Source of the DNA: Providencia sp. R33
GTDB taxonomy: Bacteria > Pseudomonadota > Gammaproteobacteria > Enterobacterales > Enterobacteriaceae
Direction of reading: 5' to 3'
NCBI RefSeq assembly: GCF_019343475.1
Contig: NZ_CP072453.1
Span: forward strand, 1-64,000
DNA length: 64,000 bases
The notes below the pieces were generated by a model that was not told where the DNA came from, searched no databases, and saw only the letters and a list, made by a program, of their open reading frames with translations. Below are positions 38,948-50,033 of this stretch, one piece after another. Numbering within the stretch: the first letter of the stretch is position 1; the number at the start of each line of letters is the position of its first letter. A program made the translations under genes and the position numbers.

Positions 38948-40145
38948 TATGCAAGAAAGTACGCCAAATTTACCGCTGATGAGCCGAGGAATGAAAGCCG
39001 TTTTGGCGTCTCAATTTCTCTCTGCATTTGCGGATAATGCACTGTTATTTGCCATATTAGCGCAACTCAAAGCCGAATTTTACCCAGAGTGGAGCCACCC
39101 TATTCTACAAATGGTGTTTGTGTTTACTTACATCGTACTAGCGCCATTTGTTGGGCAAATTGCCGATAGATTCTCTAAAGGCCGCGTGATGCTGTTCTCT
39201 AATATATTTAAATTTATTGGGGCGCTAGGGATTTGCTTTGGGCTAAACCCATTCCTTTGTTATGGACTAGTAGGAATTGGGGCAGCATCTTATTCGCCTG
39301 CTAAATACGGTATTTTAGGTGAATTAACTGGGGGAGATAACCTAGTTAAAGCCAATGGTGTGATGGAAGCTTCCACGATTGCAGCGATCTTAGTGGGCTC
39401 TGTTGTTGGTGGAATGCTCTCAGATATCAATCTCTTATTAGCACTAGGTACATGCGCGATTTTATATGCGCTGGCTGTAATCGCGAACTTCTTTATTCCA
39501 CACCTTGTGGCGGCGAGACCTGGAAAAGGCTGGAATCTTAAATTACTGGTCACAGATTTTTTTCAAGCATGCCGTATTTTATGGGCAAATCAGGAAAGCC
39601 GTTTTTCCCTAGTCGGAACCAGTTTATTTTGGGGGGCTGGGGTCACATTACGTTTTTTATTAGTTGCTTGGGTACCTGTGGCTTTAGGCTTACAAGATAA
39701 CACAACCCCAACCATCTTAAACGCGATGGTTGCAGTAGGGATTGTTGCAGGGGCTGGGCTTGCTGCTAAATTTATTACCTTGAAAACCGTTTACCGCTGT
39801 ATTCCTGCGGGGGTTATTATCGGTGTGATGGTGGTGTTACTTTCCTTGCAAACTAATATTATTCCATCCTACTTTATCTTGATTGTTTTAGGGGTATTTG
39901 GCGGGCTATTTGTTGTTCCTCTAAATGCTTTATTGCAAGAGAAAGGTAAAGAAACGGTTGGTGCAGGGAACGCTATTGCAGTGCAAAATTTAGGTGAAAA
40001 CAGTGCGATGCTGATCATGCTAGGCTTGTATTCACTGGCAATTAAAGGTGGTTTATCTGTGGTGAATGCAGGCATTGGCTTTGGTGCAGTATTCACGATT
40101 GCGATTGCTGGCTTATGGATTTGGGATCGTGCTCGTAAAAAATGA
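38940..40145 (+). CDS. lplT: Lysophospholipid transporter LplT
   Basis: Major-facilitator-type flippase of 401 residues with about 12 transmembrane helices, moving lysophospholipids from the outer to the inner leaflet of the inner membrane for Aas. [20 protein letters not shown] (residues 15-34) and [19 protein letters not shown] (the MFS loop 2-3 signature) are evident. The first ATG overlaps aas by eight bases; the ATG at 38949 just after the aas stop is an equally plausible start. Confidence 0.95.
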   Translation: MPNMQESTPNLPLMSRGMKAVLASQFLSAFADNALLFAILAQLKAEFYPEWSHPILQMVFVFTYIVLAPFVGQIADRFSKGRVMLFSNIFKFIGALGICFGLNPFLCYGLVGIGAASYSPAKYGILGELTGGDNLVKANGVMEASTIAAILVGSVVGGMLSDINLLLALGTCAILYALAVIANFFIPHLVAARPGKGWNLKLLVTDFFQACRILWANQESRFSLVGTSLFWGAGVTLRFLLVAWVPVALGLQDNTTPTILNAMVAVGIVAGAGLAAKFITLKTVYRCIPAGVIIGVMVVLLSLQTNIIPSYFILIVLGVFGGLFVVPLNALLQEKGKETVGAGNAIAVQNLGENSAMLIMLGLYSLAIKGGLSVVNAGIGFGAVFTIAIAGLWIWDRARKK

Positions 40146-40165
40146 TGTAAAAGGTGGATTACGTA

Positions 40166-40669
40166 ATGGTAGATGAGAAGCAACTCGAAACATTAAGTAT
40201 TCAGATTGGGCAAAAGCTTCAGGCTCAAGGTAAAACAGTCACGACTGCAGAGTCCTGCACTGGTGGTTGGATTGCAAAGGTGTTGACTGATATTTCTGGG
40301 AGCTCAGATTACTTCCAGCGTGGCTTTGTCACTTACAGCAACGAAGCCAAACACCAAATGATTGGTGTGACAGACGCATCTTTACAACAATTTGGCGCAG
40401 TTAGCCAACAAGTGGTTGAGGAAATGGCCTCTGGAGCACTGCAAAAGGCGGCTGCCGATTTTGCGATTTCAGTCAGTGGTATTGCAGGCCCTGGAGGCGG
40501 TAGTATAGATAAACCCGTTGGTACAGTCTGGTTTGGTTTTGCCCAAAAACAGGAAGATGGAACGGTGTTGCTCACCACTCGGCATTGTGTGTTTCAAGGT
40601 GATAGAAATCAAGTGCGTTTACAATCAACAGGTTATGCACTAGAAACACTTTTGAGTCTGTTAAATTAA
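40166..40669 (+). CDS. pncC: Nicotinamide-nucleotide amidase (CinA C-terminal family)
   Basis: Hydrolyses NMN to nicotinate mononucleotide in pyridine-nucleotide recycling. It is 167 residues from the ATG at 40166, which follows an AAAGGTGG site. TTAESCTGGWIAKVLTDISG (about residues 27-46) and SVSGIAGPGGG (about 98-108) are the family motifs. The N-terminal domain of full-length CinA is absent, as in E. coli YgaD/PncC. It sits directly upstream of recA, the conserved enterobacterial order. Confidence 0.95.
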   Translation: MVDEKQLETLSIQIGQKLQAQGKTVTTAESCTGGWIAKVLTDISGSSDYFQRGFVTYSNEAKHQMIGVTDASLQQFGAVSQQVVEEMASGALQKAAADFAISVSGIAGPGGGSIDKPVGTVWFGFAQKQEDGTVLLTTRHCVFQGDRNQVRLQSTGYALETLLSLLN

Positions 40670-40683
40670 AAATTTCCTTGATA

Positions 40684-40699
40684 CTGTATGATTATACAG
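40684..40699 (+). promoter_or_regulatory. LexA (SOS) box of recA
   Basis: CTGTATGATTATACAG is a perfect CTGT-N8-ACAG palindrome, extended symmetrically by TA on each side. It lies 75 bases before the recA ATG and overlaps the expected promoter. Confidence 0.95.
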
Positions 40700-40773
40700 T
40701 ATAATTAGATCCAACAAATCGAATTCAATCGTTTTATTCGCAGTGGCAAGACCATTGCACTTAGGGAGTAAAC

Positions 40774-41841
40774 ATGGCTATTGATGAAAACAAACAAAAA
40801 GCACTGGCTGCGGCACTAGGTCAAATTGAAAAGCAATTTGGTAAAGGTTCCATTATGCGTCTTGGTGAAGACCGCTCAATGGATGTTGAAACCATCTCAA
40901 CAGGTTCTTTATCTCTTGACGTTGCGTTAGGTGCTGGTGGCCTGCCATTAGGTCGTATTGTTGAAATCTACGGTCCAGAATCTTCAGGTAAAACCACCCT
41001 AACATTACAAGTCATCGCAGCTGCACAACGCAGTGGTAAAACCTGTGCGTTTATCGATGCTGAGCACGCCCTTGACCCTATCTATGCGAAAAAACTCGGT
41101 GTTGATATCGATAATTTACTGTGTTCTCAGCCAGACACGGGTGAGCAAGCGCTTGAAATTTGTGACGCGTTGACTCGCTCTGGCGCTGTTGACGTGATTA
41201 TCGTTGACTCCGTTGCGGCATTAACCCCTAAAGCAGAAATTGAAGGTGAGATTGGTGATTCTCACATGGGTCTTGCTGCACGTATGATGAGCCAAGCAAT
41301 GCGTAAATTAGCGGGTAACTTAAAAACCTCAAATACGCTTCTGATCTTCATCAACCAAATTCGTATGAAAATTGGTGTAATGTTTGGTAACCCAGAAACC
41401 ACAACGGGCGGTAATGCACTGAAATTCTACGCATCTGTTCGTTTAGATATCCGTCGTATTGGCGCAGTGAAAAACGGTGAAGAAATCGTTGGTAGTGAAA
41501 CACGCGTTAAAGTGGTAAAAAACAAAGTTGCGGCACCATTCAAACAAGCGGAATTCCAAATCCTTTACGGTGAAGGAATTAATACCTTTGGTGAGTTAAT
41601 TGACTTGGGTGTTAAACACAAGCTAATTGAAAAAGCGGGTGCTTGGTATAGCTATAACGGCGACAAAATTGGCCAAGGTAAAGCTAACTCAACGACTTAC
41701 TTAAAAGAACATCCTGAAGTTGCTCATGAAATTGACACAAAACTGCGTGAAATGTTACTCAATCACACAGGTGAATTTAGCAGCGCTGCAACAGACTTTA
41801 TCAGTGATTCTGATGAAGAAGAAACACCAGAAGAATTTTAA
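40774..41841 (+). CDS. recA: Recombinase RecA
   Basis: ATP-dependent strand-exchange protein of homologous recombination and co-protease for LexA in the SOS response. It has 355 residues: [20 protein letters not shown], Walker [11 protein letters not shown] (about 67-76), Walker [11 protein letters not shown] (about 140-149), loops L1 (GEIGDSHMG) and L2 (around [20 protein letters not shown]), and an acidic C-terminal tail ([12 protein letters not shown]). GGAG precedes the ATG. RecX, normally the next gene, is absent. Confidence 0.98.
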   Translation: MAIDENKQKALAAALGQIEKQFGKGSIMRLGEDRSMDVETISTGSLSLDVALGAGGLPLGRIVEIYGPESSGKTTLTLQVIAAAQRSGKTCAFIDAEHALDPIYAKKLGVDIDNLLCSQPDTGEQALEICDALTRSGAVDVIIVDSVAALTPKAEIEGEIGDSHMGLAARMMSQAMRKLAGNLKTSNTLLIFINQIRMKIGVMFGNPETTTGGNALKFYASVRLDIRRIGAVKNGEEIVGSETRVKVVKNKVAAPFKQAEFQILYGEGINTFGELIDLGVKHKLIEKAGAWYSYNGDKIGQGKANSTTYLKEHPEVAHEIDTKLREMLLNHTGEFSSAATDFISDSDEEETPEEF

Positions 41842-42167
41842 TTATTAGCTAGTCAGTTGATTAGTCATTAAATTATAGGCGCTGCTCTTATTGGGTAGCG
41901 CCTTTTTTGTTTTTTCCAATCGCAATAATCGTTTATTCAACAGTTTTTCTGTGGAAAAATACGCTGACCAGAGGTATAAACATACTTTCAGAAAATATCT
42001 AGACGCTTTACAATGAAAGGCACGAATGGATGTAGCTATAATTTTACTTCTATACAAAGAGACTTTATCTTATCAGTCACTTTTTAATCGGAGAGTTGAT
42101 TAGAGGTGATGTTACACTCCATCTCAACAATTCATAATTCTGTTTCCAGCTTGATATCGGGATAAAT
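41842..42167 (+). other. recA-alaS gap without recX
   Basis: 326 bases. It holds the recA terminator (41877-41908) and then about 250 AT-rich bases leading to the alaS start. In E. coli, recX occupies this interval. No frame here resembles RecX, and I see no remnant. Confidence 0.75.
41877..41908 (+). terminator. Terminator of recA
   Basis: AGGCGCT and AGCGCCT form a seven-base GC-rich stem followed by six T and a second T-rich stretch, 36 bases after recA. Confidence 0.9.
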
Positions 42168-44795
42168 ATGAGTAAAAGCACCGCTGAGATCCGCCAAGCG
42201 TTTCTCGACTTTTTTCATACAAAAGGTCATCAGGTGGTCACCAGCAGTTCGCTAGTGCCTAACAATGACCCGACACTATTGTTCACAAACGCAGGGATGA
42301 ACCAGTTCAAAGATGTATTTCTTGGTCTGGATAAGAGAGCATATTCCCGAGCGACAACTGCGCAGCGTTGTGTGCGTGCAGGTGGTAAACATAACGACTT
42401 AGAAAACGTAGGTTATACTGCTCGTCACCATACATTCTTTGAAATGCTAGGTAACTTCAGCTTTGGTGACTACTTTAAGCACGATGCGATTCGCTTTGCG
42501 TGGGAATTACTGACAAGCGAAGAATGGTTTAACCTGCCAAAAGAAAGATTGTGGGTCACCGTTTATGCAACAGACGATGAAGCTTATGATATTTGGAATA
42601 AAGAAATTGGTGTTCCAGTAGAGCGTATTATTCGTATCGGTGATAACAAAGGCGCACCTTATGCATCAGATAACTTCTGGCAGATGGGTGATACAGGTCC
42701 TTGTGGTCCTTGTACTGAAATTTTTTATGATCATGGCGATCATATTTGGGGCGGCCCTCCAGGTAGCCCAGAAGAAGATGGCGATCGTTACATTGAAATC
42801 TGGAACCTCGTCTTCATGCAGTTTAACCGTCAATCAGACGGCACCATGGAACCTCTGCCAAAACCTTCCGTCGATACAGGAATGGGCTTAGAGCGTATCT
42901 CTGCGGTATTGCAACACGTTAATTCAAACTATGACATCGACATTTTCCGTGAGCTAATTGCAGCGGCAGCGAAAGCAACAGGTGCAACCGATTTGGAAAA
43001 TAAATCACTGCGAGTGATTGCTGACCATATTCGTTCTTGTGCTTTCCTTGTTAGTGATGGCGTTATTCCATCAAACGAAGGCCGTGGTTACGTTCTGCGT
43101 CGTATTATTCGTCGTGCAGTTCGTCATGGTTACATGCTTGGTGCTAAAGAAACATTCTTCTATAAATTAGTGGCTCCACTAATTAACGTAATGGGCTCAG
43201 CAGCGGAAGAACTTCAACGTCAACAAGCGATGGTTGAAAAAGTTCTTAAAACTGAAGAAGAGCAATTTGCCCGTACTTTAGAACGTGGTTTGCAATTACT
43301 TGATGAAGAACTGGCATCCTTAGAAGGGGATACCCTTGATGGTGAAGCCGCATTCCGTCTTTACGATACTTACGGTTTCCCAATCGACCTAACTGCCGAT
43401 GTGTGTCGTGAACGCAATATCAAAGTTGATGAAGAAGGCTTTGAACGCGCAATGGAAGACCAACGTCGTCGTGCGAGAGAATCTAGCGGTTTCGGTGCTG
43501 ACTATAATTCCTTAATCAAGGTTGATAAGCGTAGTGAGTTCTCTGGTTACCAATATGATGAACAACAAGCAACTATCACTGCATTGTATAAAGATGGTCA
43601 ACCTGTTGATAGCTTAAATGCAGGTGAAGAAGGCTTAGTCATCCTTGATAAAACTGCATTTTATGCAGAATCAGGTGGTCAGGTTGGGGACATTGGTTTC
43701 TTAAATAATGACAATGCGCATTTCAATGTGACAGACACACAAAAATATGGTCAAGCCATTGGTCATATCGGTAAAGTCGAATCAGGTTCATTAGTGGTTA
43801 ACCATCGCATTACCGCCGTAGTTGATAGCGCAAGGCGTAATGCTATTCGCTTGAACCACTCTGCAACGCACTTATTACACGCTGCATTACGCCAAGTACT
43901 CGGTGATCACGTATCTCAGAAAGGTTCTCTTGTTAATGACAAGTACCTGCGCTTTGACTTCTCACATTTTGAAGCGATGACACAAGAGCAACTTCGCCAA
44001 GTTGAAGACATCGTTAATGCTCAAATTCGTCAAAATTCAGAAATTGAAACTGAGTTGATGGATTTAGAGGGTGCGAAAGCGAAAGGGGCTATGGCATTAT
44101 TCGGTGAAAAATACGAAGAGCGTGTTCGCGTGCTGAGCATGGGCGATTTTTCTATTGAATTATGTGGTGGTACGCACGCAAGCCGTACAGGTGATATCGG
44201 CCTGTTCCGTATTCTGAGTGAATCAGGAACAGCGGCGGGTGTTCGCCGTATTGAAGCGACGACAGGTGCAATGGCGATTGAAAGTGTTCATCATCAGTCA
44301 GAGCAACTTTCGGCAATCGCTCACTTATTGAAAGGTGATATTAATAGTCTTGTTGAGAAAGTGAAATCTGCATTAGATAAATCTCGTCAATTAGAAAAAG
44401 AGATTTTGCAACTAAAAGATCAACAAGCTTCTCAAGAAAGTGCTTCACTAAGCAGCAAAGCAAAAGATGTGAAAGGCGTCAAATTGTTAGTGAATCAATT
44501 GGGCGATACTGATCCTAAGCTATTGAGAACCATGGTTGATGATCTGAAAAACCAGTTGAAGTCAGCGATTATCGTGCTTTCGACAACAAGTGGTGATAAA
44601 GTCAGTATGATTGTTGGTGTGACTAATGATTTGACTGCTAAAATTAAAGCAGGTGACTTAATCTCTTATGTTGCACAGCAAGTAGGTGGTAAAGGTGGTG
44701 GGCGCCCTGATATGGCTCAAGCAGGTGGTACTGACGTAAGCGCATTACCTGCTACGATGGCCAGCGTTGAAGAGTGGGTTGAATCACGACTGTAA
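42168..44795 (+). CDS. alaS: Alanyl-tRNA synthetase
   Basis: Charges tRNA-Ala and edits mischarged Ser and Gly. It has 875 residues, the E. coli size: class II catalytic domain (about 1-250; [43 protein letters not shown] read in separate motifs), tRNA-recognition domain, editing domain with [12 protein letters not shown] (about 564-575) and [13 protein letters not shown] (about 666-678), and the C-terminal C-Ala coiled-coil and [12 protein letters not shown] motif. It is followed by csrA as in E. coli. Confidence 0.98.
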   Translation: MSKSTAEIRQAFLDFFHTKGHQVVTSSSLVPNNDPTLLFTNAGMNQFKDVFLGLDKRAYSRATTAQRCVRAGGKHNDLENVGYTARHHTFFEMLGNFSFGDYFKHDAIRFAWELLTSEEWFNLPKERLWVTVYATDDEAYDIWNKEIGVPVERIIRIGDNKGAPYASDNFWQMGDTGPCGPCTEIFYDHGDHIWGGPPGSPEEDGDRYIEIWNLVFMQFNRQSDGTMEPLPKPSVDTGMGLERISAVLQHVNSNYDIDIFRELIAAAAKATGATDLENKSLRVIADHIRSCAFLVSDGVIPSNEGRGYVLRRIIRRAVRHGYMLGAKETFFYKLVAPLINVMGSAAEELQRQQAMVEKVLKTEEEQFARTLERGLQLLDEELASLEGDTLDGEAAFRLYDTYGFPIDLTADVCRERNIKVDEEGFERAMEDQRRRARESSGFGADYNSLIKVDKRSEFSGYQYDEQQATITALYKDGQPVDSLNAGEEGLVILDKTAFYAESGGQVGDIGFLNNDNAHFNVTDTQKYGQAIGHIGKVESGSLVVNHRITAVVDSARRNAIRLNHSATHLLHAALRQVLGDHVSQKGSLVNDKYLRFDFSHFEAMTQEQLRQVEDIVNAQIRQNSEIETELMDLEGAKAKGAMALFGEKYEERVRVLSMGDFSIELCGGTHASRTGDIGLFRILSESGTAAGVRRIEATTGAMAIESVHHQSEQLSAIAHLLKGDINSLVEKVKSALDKSRQLEKEILQLKDQQASQESASLSSKAKDVKGVKLLVNQLGDTDPKLLRTMVDDLKNQLKSAIIVLSTTSGDKVSMIVGVTNDLTAKIKAGDLISYVAQQVGGKGGGRPDMAQAGGTDVSALPATMASVEEWVESRL

Positions 44796-44804
44796 GTACT
44801 TACT

Positions 44805-44836
44805 AAAGTTGCCTTGTAGAAATATAAGGCAACTTT
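44805..44836 (+). terminator. Hairpin after alaS
   Basis: AAAGTTGCCTT and AAGGCAACTTT form a perfect 11-base stem with a ten-base loop, 10 bases after alaS. The T tract is only three long, so termination may be partial. Confidence 0.6.
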
Positions 44837-45024
44837 AAATCTGTTGCGGCATTGTTAATGTATTGCTTGTAGTGCTATATTTTGCTTGTAAATAATTAGA
44901 ATGCTTGCCTTGATGGCATCAATGCTTTAGGTGAATGTCATAGCTTTACGTTTTCACGGTGTGTGATGGACAATAGCGGGGATACCTAGAGACCCGACTC
45001 TTTTAATATTTCAAGGAGCAAAGA

Positions 45025-45210
45025 ATGCTTATTCTGACTCGTCGAGTTGGTGAAACACTCATGATAGGCGATGAGGTAACAGTTACTGTATTGGGTGTTA
45101 AAGGCAACCAAGTTCGTATTGGTGTTAATGCCCCAAAAGAAGTTTCTGTTCACCGTGAAGAAATTTATCAACGGATCCAGGCCGAAAAGACTCAACCAGA
45201 TAATCAATAA
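45025..45210 (+). CDS. csrA: Carbon storage regulator CsrA
   Basis: Dimeric RNA-binding global regulator that binds GGA motifs in mRNA leaders and controls glycogen, biofilm, motility and virulence. It has 61 residues, [20 protein letters not shown] at the start, RNA-binding arginine R44 in [11 protein letters not shown], and is near-identical to E. coli CsrA through residue 55. AAGGAGCAAAGA precedes the ATG. It stands between alaS and the tRNA cluster. Confidence 0.97.
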   Translation: MLILTRRVGETLMIGDEVTVTVLGVKGNQVRIGVNAPKEVSVHREEIYQRIQAEKTQPDNQ

Positions 45211-45218
45211 TAATAAAT

Positions 45219-45263
45219 AAGCGTCCAATGATTGATCACACAGCAAGAATGGACGCTTGTCTT
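45219..45263 (+). terminator. Terminator of csrA
   Basis: AAGCGTCCA pairs with TGGACGCTT across a 22-base loop that itself can fold. It ends in CTTGTCTT, eight bases after csrA. Confidence 0.65.
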
Positions 45264-45560
45264 ACTACTGTTTTAAATTTCTCAGTTCCTCAATCCTCTT
45301 TTTATTTGCTTTTCTCACTTATATAGTTGAGCGAAATGAAGCCTTGTTTACAAACTCCTTTTACATTTGCCTATAATTGCACCAATTAATGCGAGTGAGC
45401 CAATAATTTTGAGGTTAAAAACCAATTTTATCCCTCTCTTTTTTATTCATAAAGTAAGTTATTTAGGGGCTGAAAAAGTTCTTTTTCGGTGTTAAACTAA
45501 TCATCTTGCTTGTGAAATGTGCAAACAGACTGCGGAATGCAAAAAGTTTGGAAAAATTGT

Positions 45561-45588
45561 TTGACTTCTAAGTCTAGGAAAGTAATAT
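45561..45588 (+). promoter_or_regulatory. Promoter of the serV-argV tRNA cluster
   Basis: TTGACT and TAATAT are separated by 16 bases, followed by GTGCGCC, a GC-rich discriminator typical of stringently controlled stable-RNA promoters. It lies 57 bases before the first tRNA. Confidence 0.82.
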
Positions 45589-45644
45589 GTGCGCCACACA
45601 GAGACGAGATGTTTGAAAAAACAAATCGTGTGTAACTAAAATAT

Positions 45645-45737
45645 GGTGAGGTGGCCGAGAGGCTGAAGGCGCTCCCCTGCTAAGGGAGTATGCGGTCAAA
45701 AGCTGCATCGAGGGTTCGAATCCCTCCCTCACCGCCA
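45645..45737 (+). tRNA. serV: tRNA-Ser (GCU)
   Basis: 93 bases with an encoded CCA end. The long variable arm of serine tRNAs, the anticodon loop CTGCTAA (anticodon GCT) and the GGTTCGAATCC T-arm are visible. It reads nearly as E. coli serV and stands first in the cluster downstream of csrA. Confidence 0.97.
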
Positions 45738-45748
45738 TTTTAGATTAT

Positions 45749-45825
45749 GCATCCGTAGCTCAGCTGGATAGAGTACTCGGCTACGAACCGAGCGGTCGGA
45801 GGTTCGAATCCTCCCGGATGCACCA
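45749..45825 (+). tRNA. argV: tRNA-Arg (ACG), copy 1
   Basis: 77 bases with encoded CCA; cloverleaf GCATCCG...CGGATGC acceptor stem and anticodon loop CTACGAA (anticodon ACG, read as inosine after editing by TadA). Identical to the two following copies; 11 bases after serV. Confidence 0.97.
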
Positions 45826-45970
45826 TATCAACCCTATAGGGAAACCTTGTGGGGTTTTATTTTGATTCTACTCAATGAGTAATCAGAATAATGCAGTAAC
45901 GATGAAGTTGATTTACAGAAGTAGATGTTGATAAGAAGTTTGAGAGAGAAGCACGTCTTGCAGTAAACAT

Positions 45971-46047
45971 GCATCCGTAGCTCAGCTGGATAGAGTACTC
46001 GGCTACGAACCGAGCGGTCGGAGGTTCGAATCCTCCCGGATGCACCA
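45971..46047 (+). tRNA. tRNA-Arg (ACG), copy 2
   Basis: 77 bases, identical to copy 1. The 145-base spacer before it contains no recognisable gene. Confidence 0.97.
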
Positions 46048-46138
46048 TCTCTTAGCTAATAAGTTAGCGTATCAATAATTCTTTCAGTATAGTCATTCAA
46101 TAGTTATTGAAATATTCGATATTTATCGACCAAATTTT

Positions 46139-46215
46139 GCATCCGTAGCTCAGCTGGATAGAGTACTCGGCTACGAACCGAGCGGTCGGAGGTTCGAATC
46201 CTCCCGGATGCACCA
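46139..46215 (+). tRNA. tRNA-Arg (ACG), copy 3
   Basis: 77 bases, identical to copies 1 and 2, separated from copy 2 by 91 bases. It is the last tRNA before the terminator. E. coli has four such copies (argV, argY, argZ, argQ). Confidence 0.97.
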
Positions 46216-46226
46216 TCATAAGAAAG

Positions 46227-46253
46227 ACTCCTCAACTTGAGGAGTTTTTTTTT
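46227..46253 (+). terminator. Terminator of the tRNA cluster
   Basis: ACTCCTCAACTTGAGGAGT forms an eight-base stem followed by nine T, 12 bases after the last tRNA. Confidence 0.92.
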
Positions 46254-46401
46254 ATCTGAAAAGTCAATTAAATAACATTTTCAATGCATCTTTTGCGCTA
46301 ATCCCTCCTAAACCACACATCTAGACAGCGACAATTTATGTGATTTAAGCTAAAGTAATTGCCTTAATAAAATAAATTAACATCACAGGCGGGAGGTCGA
46401 T

Positions 46402-47967
46402 TTGATCCCGGACGTATCGAAAGCGCTCTCATGGTTAGAGACGCACCCAGAAACACTCAATGGCATTCAACGTGGTATTGAGCGCGAAACATTGCGTGTA
46501 ACTCCAACAGGCTCAATTGCAGAAACTTTGCATCCTGAAGGGTTGGGACAGGCTTTAACACATAAATGGATCACGACAGATTTTGCGGAGTCCTTGCTCG
46601 AATTTATTACTCCTGTAGATAAAAGTATTAGCCATAACTTGGCTTTTCTCAGGGATTTACATCGTTATACTGCACGTCACCTTCAAGACGAAAGAATGTG
46701 GCCACTTAGTATGCCGTGCTTTATCGAAAGTGAAGATAAAATTACTCTTGCTCAATATGGCACTTCTAATGTGGGGCGCTTTAAAACCCTATACCGAGAA
46801 GGCCTTAAAAATCGTTATGGCGCATTGATGCAGACGATAGCAGGGGTGCATTATAACTTTTCTTTGCCAACTGAGTTTTGGCAGGCATGGGCTGGTGTTG
46901 ACGATCCTGAAAGTGAAAGTGGTAAAGAAAAAATTTCTGATGGCTATTTACGCTTGATCAGAAACTACTATCGCTTTGGTTGGGTGATCCCATATCTATT
47001 TGGTGCATCCCCTGCTATTTGTGGCTCTTTCTTAAAAAATAGGGATACCACGTTAACATTCGATAAAACCGAATGTGGTACTTATTATTTACCATATGCG
47101 ACATCCTTACGCATGAGTGATCTTGGTTATACCAATAAATCACAAAGCGATTTGAATATTACATTCAATAAACTGGGTGAATACGTTGAAAGCCTGAAAA
47201 AAGCCATTCACAAGCCTTCCCCTGAATTTGAAAAACTGGGTGTGAAAAAGGATGGTAAATACGTTCAGCTTAACTCTAACGTGTTGCAAATTGAAAATGA
47301 GCTCTATGCCCCAATAAGACCTAAACGCGTTCCTAAAGGCACTGAGTCGCCTTCAGATGCGTTATTGCGTGGTGGTATCGAATACATTGAAGTTCGCTCT
47401 TTAGACATCAATCCATTCAGTGCTATTGGCGTGAATGAAACCCAAGCACGTTTTGTTGATCTATTCTTAATATGGTGCGTGCTTGCCGATGCGCCAGAAA
47501 TGAATGCTCAGGAGCTTGATTGTTGTCGCCAAAATTGGAATCGTGTGATCCTCGAAGGGCGTAAACCTGGTCAAGTGATTGGTTTTGGTTGCGGTAGTGA
47601 AGTGAAACCGTTAGTGGAAGTTGGCCAGAAATTATTTAATGATTTAATTCGTGTGGCTGAAGTGCTCGATACTTGCTGTGGTGCGAAATATCAAGATGTT
47701 TGCCATCAGTTTGTTGCTATGTTTGAAGACCCAACTCTGACATACTCCGCGTTAGTCATGGATGAGATGCTAGAAAAAGGTATTGGTGGCTATGGGTTAG
47801 AATTAGCTGAAAAATATTTTGAGCAGCTAATTAATGAACCGTATGAAGTGATCACGGAAGAGCAGTTTGAGCAAGCAAGGTTAGCTTCTATTGAGAAGCA
47901 AGCGAAGATGGAACAGAGCGAAACTGAATCCTTTGAAGACTATCTACGCACTCACGCAGGACGCTAA
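46402..47967 (+). CDS. gshA: Glutamate-cysteine ligase
   Basis: First and rate-limiting step of glutathione synthesis, joining glutamate to cysteine with ATP. It has 521 residues, begins [20 protein letters not shown] after the initiator and contains [34 protein letters not shown] and [18 protein letters not shown]. The start codon is TTG, as in E. coli gshA, preceded by GGGAGG; no suitable ATG is nearby. A rare start probably lowers translation. Its partner gshB is at 3725-4672, far away in the window. Confidence 0.97.
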   Translation: MIPDVSKALSWLETHPETLNGIQRGIERETLRVTPTGSIAETLHPEGLGQALTHKWITTDFAESLLEFITPVDKSISHNLAFLRDLHRYTARHLQDERMWPLSMPCFIESEDKITLAQYGTSNVGRFKTLYREGLKNRYGALMQTIAGVHYNFSLPTEFWQAWAGVDDPESESGKEKISDGYLRLIRNYYRFGWVIPYLFGASPAICGSFLKNRDTTLTFDKTECGTYYLPYATSLRMSDLGYTNKSQSDLNITFNKLGEYVESLKKAIHKPSPEFEKLGVKKDGKYVQLNSNVLQIENELYAPIRPKRVPKGTESPSDALLRGGIEYIEVRSLDINPFSAIGVNETQARFVDLFLIWCVLADAPEMNAQELDCCRQNWNRVILEGRKPGQVIGFGCGSEVKPLVEVGQKLFNDLIRVAEVLDTCCGAKYQDVCHQFVAMFEDPTLTYSALVMDEMLEKGIGGYGLELAEKYFEQLINEPYEVITEEQFEQARLASIEKQAKMEQSETESFEDYLRTHAGR

Positions 47968-48122
47968 AAGAAAGTGGCCACTCAAGGTGGCCAAATAAAA
48001 ATCTCTTAGAGAATTAGGGATGATAACAAATTGCGCGTCTTTCATTAATTCAGACTTTGCATTTTCAAAATAGTTTCATTTATTTTCAAAATAATTTTTT
48101 TAATTTTTGAGGAGGTCACGAA

Positions 48123-48638
48123 ATGCCATTATTAGATAGCTTTACTGTCGATCATACTCGCATGGCAGCGCCCGCTGTTCGTGTGGCAAAAACGATGAAA
48201 ACGCCAAGTGGTGATACCATCACTGTTTTTGATTTGCGTTTTACCGTGCCAAATGAAGAAGCCATGACGGAAAAAGGGACTCACACATTAGAACACTTGT
48301 TCGCCGGTTTTATGCGTGACCACCTTAACGGCAATGGTGTTGAAATTATCGATATCTCCCCAATGGGCTGCCGCACAGGTTTTTACATGAGCTTGATTGG
48401 TCAGCCAGCTGAACAGCGTGTCGCTGATGCGTGGAAAGCTGCGATGGAAGATGTCCTAAACGTCAAAGACCAAAATAAAATCCCTGAATTGAACGTCTAT
48501 CAGTGCGGCACTTATAAAATGCATTCACTGGAAGAAGCTCAGCAAATTGCGCGTAATGTGTTGTCATCAAACATTGGTATCAATAAAAATGATGATTTAG
48601 CATTACCTGCGGACAAACTAGAACAGCTTCACGTTTAG
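48123..48638 (+). CDS. luxS: S-ribosylhomocysteine lyase LuxS
   Basis: Iron-dependent enzyme of the activated-methyl cycle that splits S-ribosylhomocysteine into homocysteine and DPD, the precursor of autoinducer-2. It has 171 residues. Metal ligands are in [15 protein letters not shown] (H54 and H58 in the HxxxH motif) and the C-terminal [12 protein letters not shown] cysteine (about C128); the catalytic C84-region reads [18 protein letters not shown] precedes the ATG. It follows gshA, as in many enterobacteria. Confidence 0.97.
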   Translation: MPLLDSFTVDHTRMAAPAVRVAKTMKTPSGDTITVFDLRFTVPNEEAMTEKGTHTLEHLFAGFMRDHLNGNGVEIIDISPMGCRTGFYMSLIGQPAEQRVADAWKAAMEDVLNVKDQNKIPELNVYQCGTYKMHSLEEAQQIARNVLSSNIGINKNDDLALPADKLEQLHV

Positions 48639-48665
48639 TTTTTTGATGTGTTCCTGTATATAAAA

Positions 48666-48696
48666 AAGTGCCTGAATTATTCGGGCGCTTTTTTTT
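48666..48696. terminator. Bidirectional terminator between luxS and corB
   Basis: AAGTGCCTGA and TCGGGCGCTT form a ten-base stem (two wobbles) with a five-base loop; six T follow on the plus strand and an A run precedes, so it serves both convergent genes. Confidence 0.85.
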
Positions 48697-48706
48697 ACAG
48701 AAAAAA

Positions 48707-49993
48707 TTATAAATCAGGGATTTGAGAACTAAAAGTAAGTGGAGTGATCCTCACTTGCTTAACCGTGTTTTCATTCATGGCTAGCACTTCAATCATGTAA
48801 TGACCCACGACAATTTGTTCTTCAAGTTGTGGAATATCCCCAATTACCTCAAGTACCATACCGTTAACCGTTCTAGGACCATCTACGGGCAAATTCCAAT
48901 CAAACGCTTTATTCAGGTCTCGAATATTTGCAGAGCCATCCACAAGGACGCTCCCATCACTTTGAGGTAAAACTTCTTCAGCTAACGAAGGGGACATCGA
49001 AGTCGTAAAATCACCGACAATTTCTTCTAAAATATCTTCTACTGTGATTAGCCCTTGGATTTCACCGTACTCATCCACAATAATTCCCAATTTTTCTTTT
49101 TTGTGTTGGAAGTTAACGAGCTGAACATTTAGCGGTGTACTATTGGGAATAAAATAAATGTTGTCTGCAGCTTTGATTAGATTCTGTTTGTTGAACTCGC
49201 GTTTTTCCATCATTAATCGATAAGCTTCTCGTACCCGTAAAATACCAATCGAATCATCGAGGGAGTCACGGTAAAGCACTATCCGGCCATGGGGGGAATG
49301 AGTTAGTTGCCTGATAATTGATTTCCAATCATCATTAACATCAATGCCGACGATTTCATTCCTTGGCAACATGATATCGCCAACCGTCACCTTGTCTAAA
49401 TCCAGTATGGAAATCAGCATGTCTTGATTGCGGCGGCTAATTTTATGCTTTGATTCATTAACAATAGTGCGCAGTTCTTCTTTGTTTACCGCATCTGTGC
49501 GAGCTGTTAAGGAGCGAATACCTAAACAACGCAAAAGGAGTGCAGAAATCGTATTAAAGGTCCATACCACGGGCATCATAATGATTTGCAAGGGTTTTAG
49601 AAGATAGCTGCTGGGGAATGCGATTCTTTCAGGGTAGAGTGCAGCGAGTGTTTTTGGCATCACTTCTGCAAAAATCAGGATCACAAACGTTAAAATCCCC
49701 GTTGCCATTGCCACACCTGCGTTGCCATATAAGCGAATACCAATGATGGTAGCTAAGGCGGAAGCAACAATATTAATTAAATTATTGCCAATAAGAACAA
49801 GGCTGAGCAGCTTATCAGGATGTTTTAGTAGTTTTTCGACACGAATTGCCGAACGGTTACCTTGTTTTGCTAAGTGTTTTAAGCGATAGCGATTTAATGT
49901 CATCATTCCCGTCTCCGAAGCGGAGAAGTAGGCCGACACAAAAATTAAAACAATCAGTATGATGATTAGCGTACTGGTAGACACATCATCCAA
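48707..49993 (-). CDS. corB: CorB/YfjD, CNNM- and CBS-domain membrane protein
   Basis: Membrane protein of the CorB/CorC group linked to magnesium and cobalt handling. It has 428 residues: a DUF21/CNNM membrane domain with four hydrophobic segments (about 1-185; FVSAYFSASETGMMTLNRYR), a tandem CBS pair (about 205-330; VGDIMLPRNEIVGID, GIIVDEYGEIQGLITVEDIL) and a C-terminal CorC/HlyC domain (about 345-428). It lies downstream of ypjD on the same strand, 40 bases apart, next to ffh as in E. coli. Confidence 0.93.
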   Translation of the reverse strand: MDDVSTSTLIIILIVLIFVSAYFSASETGMMTLNRYRLKHLAKQGNRSAIRVEKLLKHPDKLLSLVLIGNNLINIVASALATIIGIRLYGNAGVAMATGILTFVILIFAEVMPKTLAALYPERIAFPSSYLLKPLQIIMMPVVWTFNTISALLLRCLGIRSLTARTDAVNKEELRTIVNESKHKISRRNQDMLISILDLDKVTVGDIMLPRNEIVGIDVNDDWKSIIRQLTHSPHGRIVLYRDSLDDSIGILRVREAYRLMMEKREFNKQNLIKAADNIYFIPNSTPLNVQLVNFQHKKEKLGIIVDEYGEIQGLITVEDILEEIVGDFTTSMSPSLAEEVLPQSDGSVLVDGSANIRDLNKAFDWNLPVDGPRTVNGMVLEVIGDIPQLEEQIVVGHYMIEVLAMNENTVKQVRITPLTFSSQIPDL

Positions 49994-50033
49994 AACAAGG
50001 TTCCTTATTGCAATGTGGGAAGGTTAGTAAAAC

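Larger units (their letters stand above)
45211..45644 (+). other. csrA-serV gap
   Basis: 434 bases. It holds the csrA terminator (AAGCGTCCA/TGGACGCTT, 45219-45258) near its start and the tRNA promoter (45561-45588) near its end. The 300 bases between are AT-rich without a convincing gene. Confidence 0.65.
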
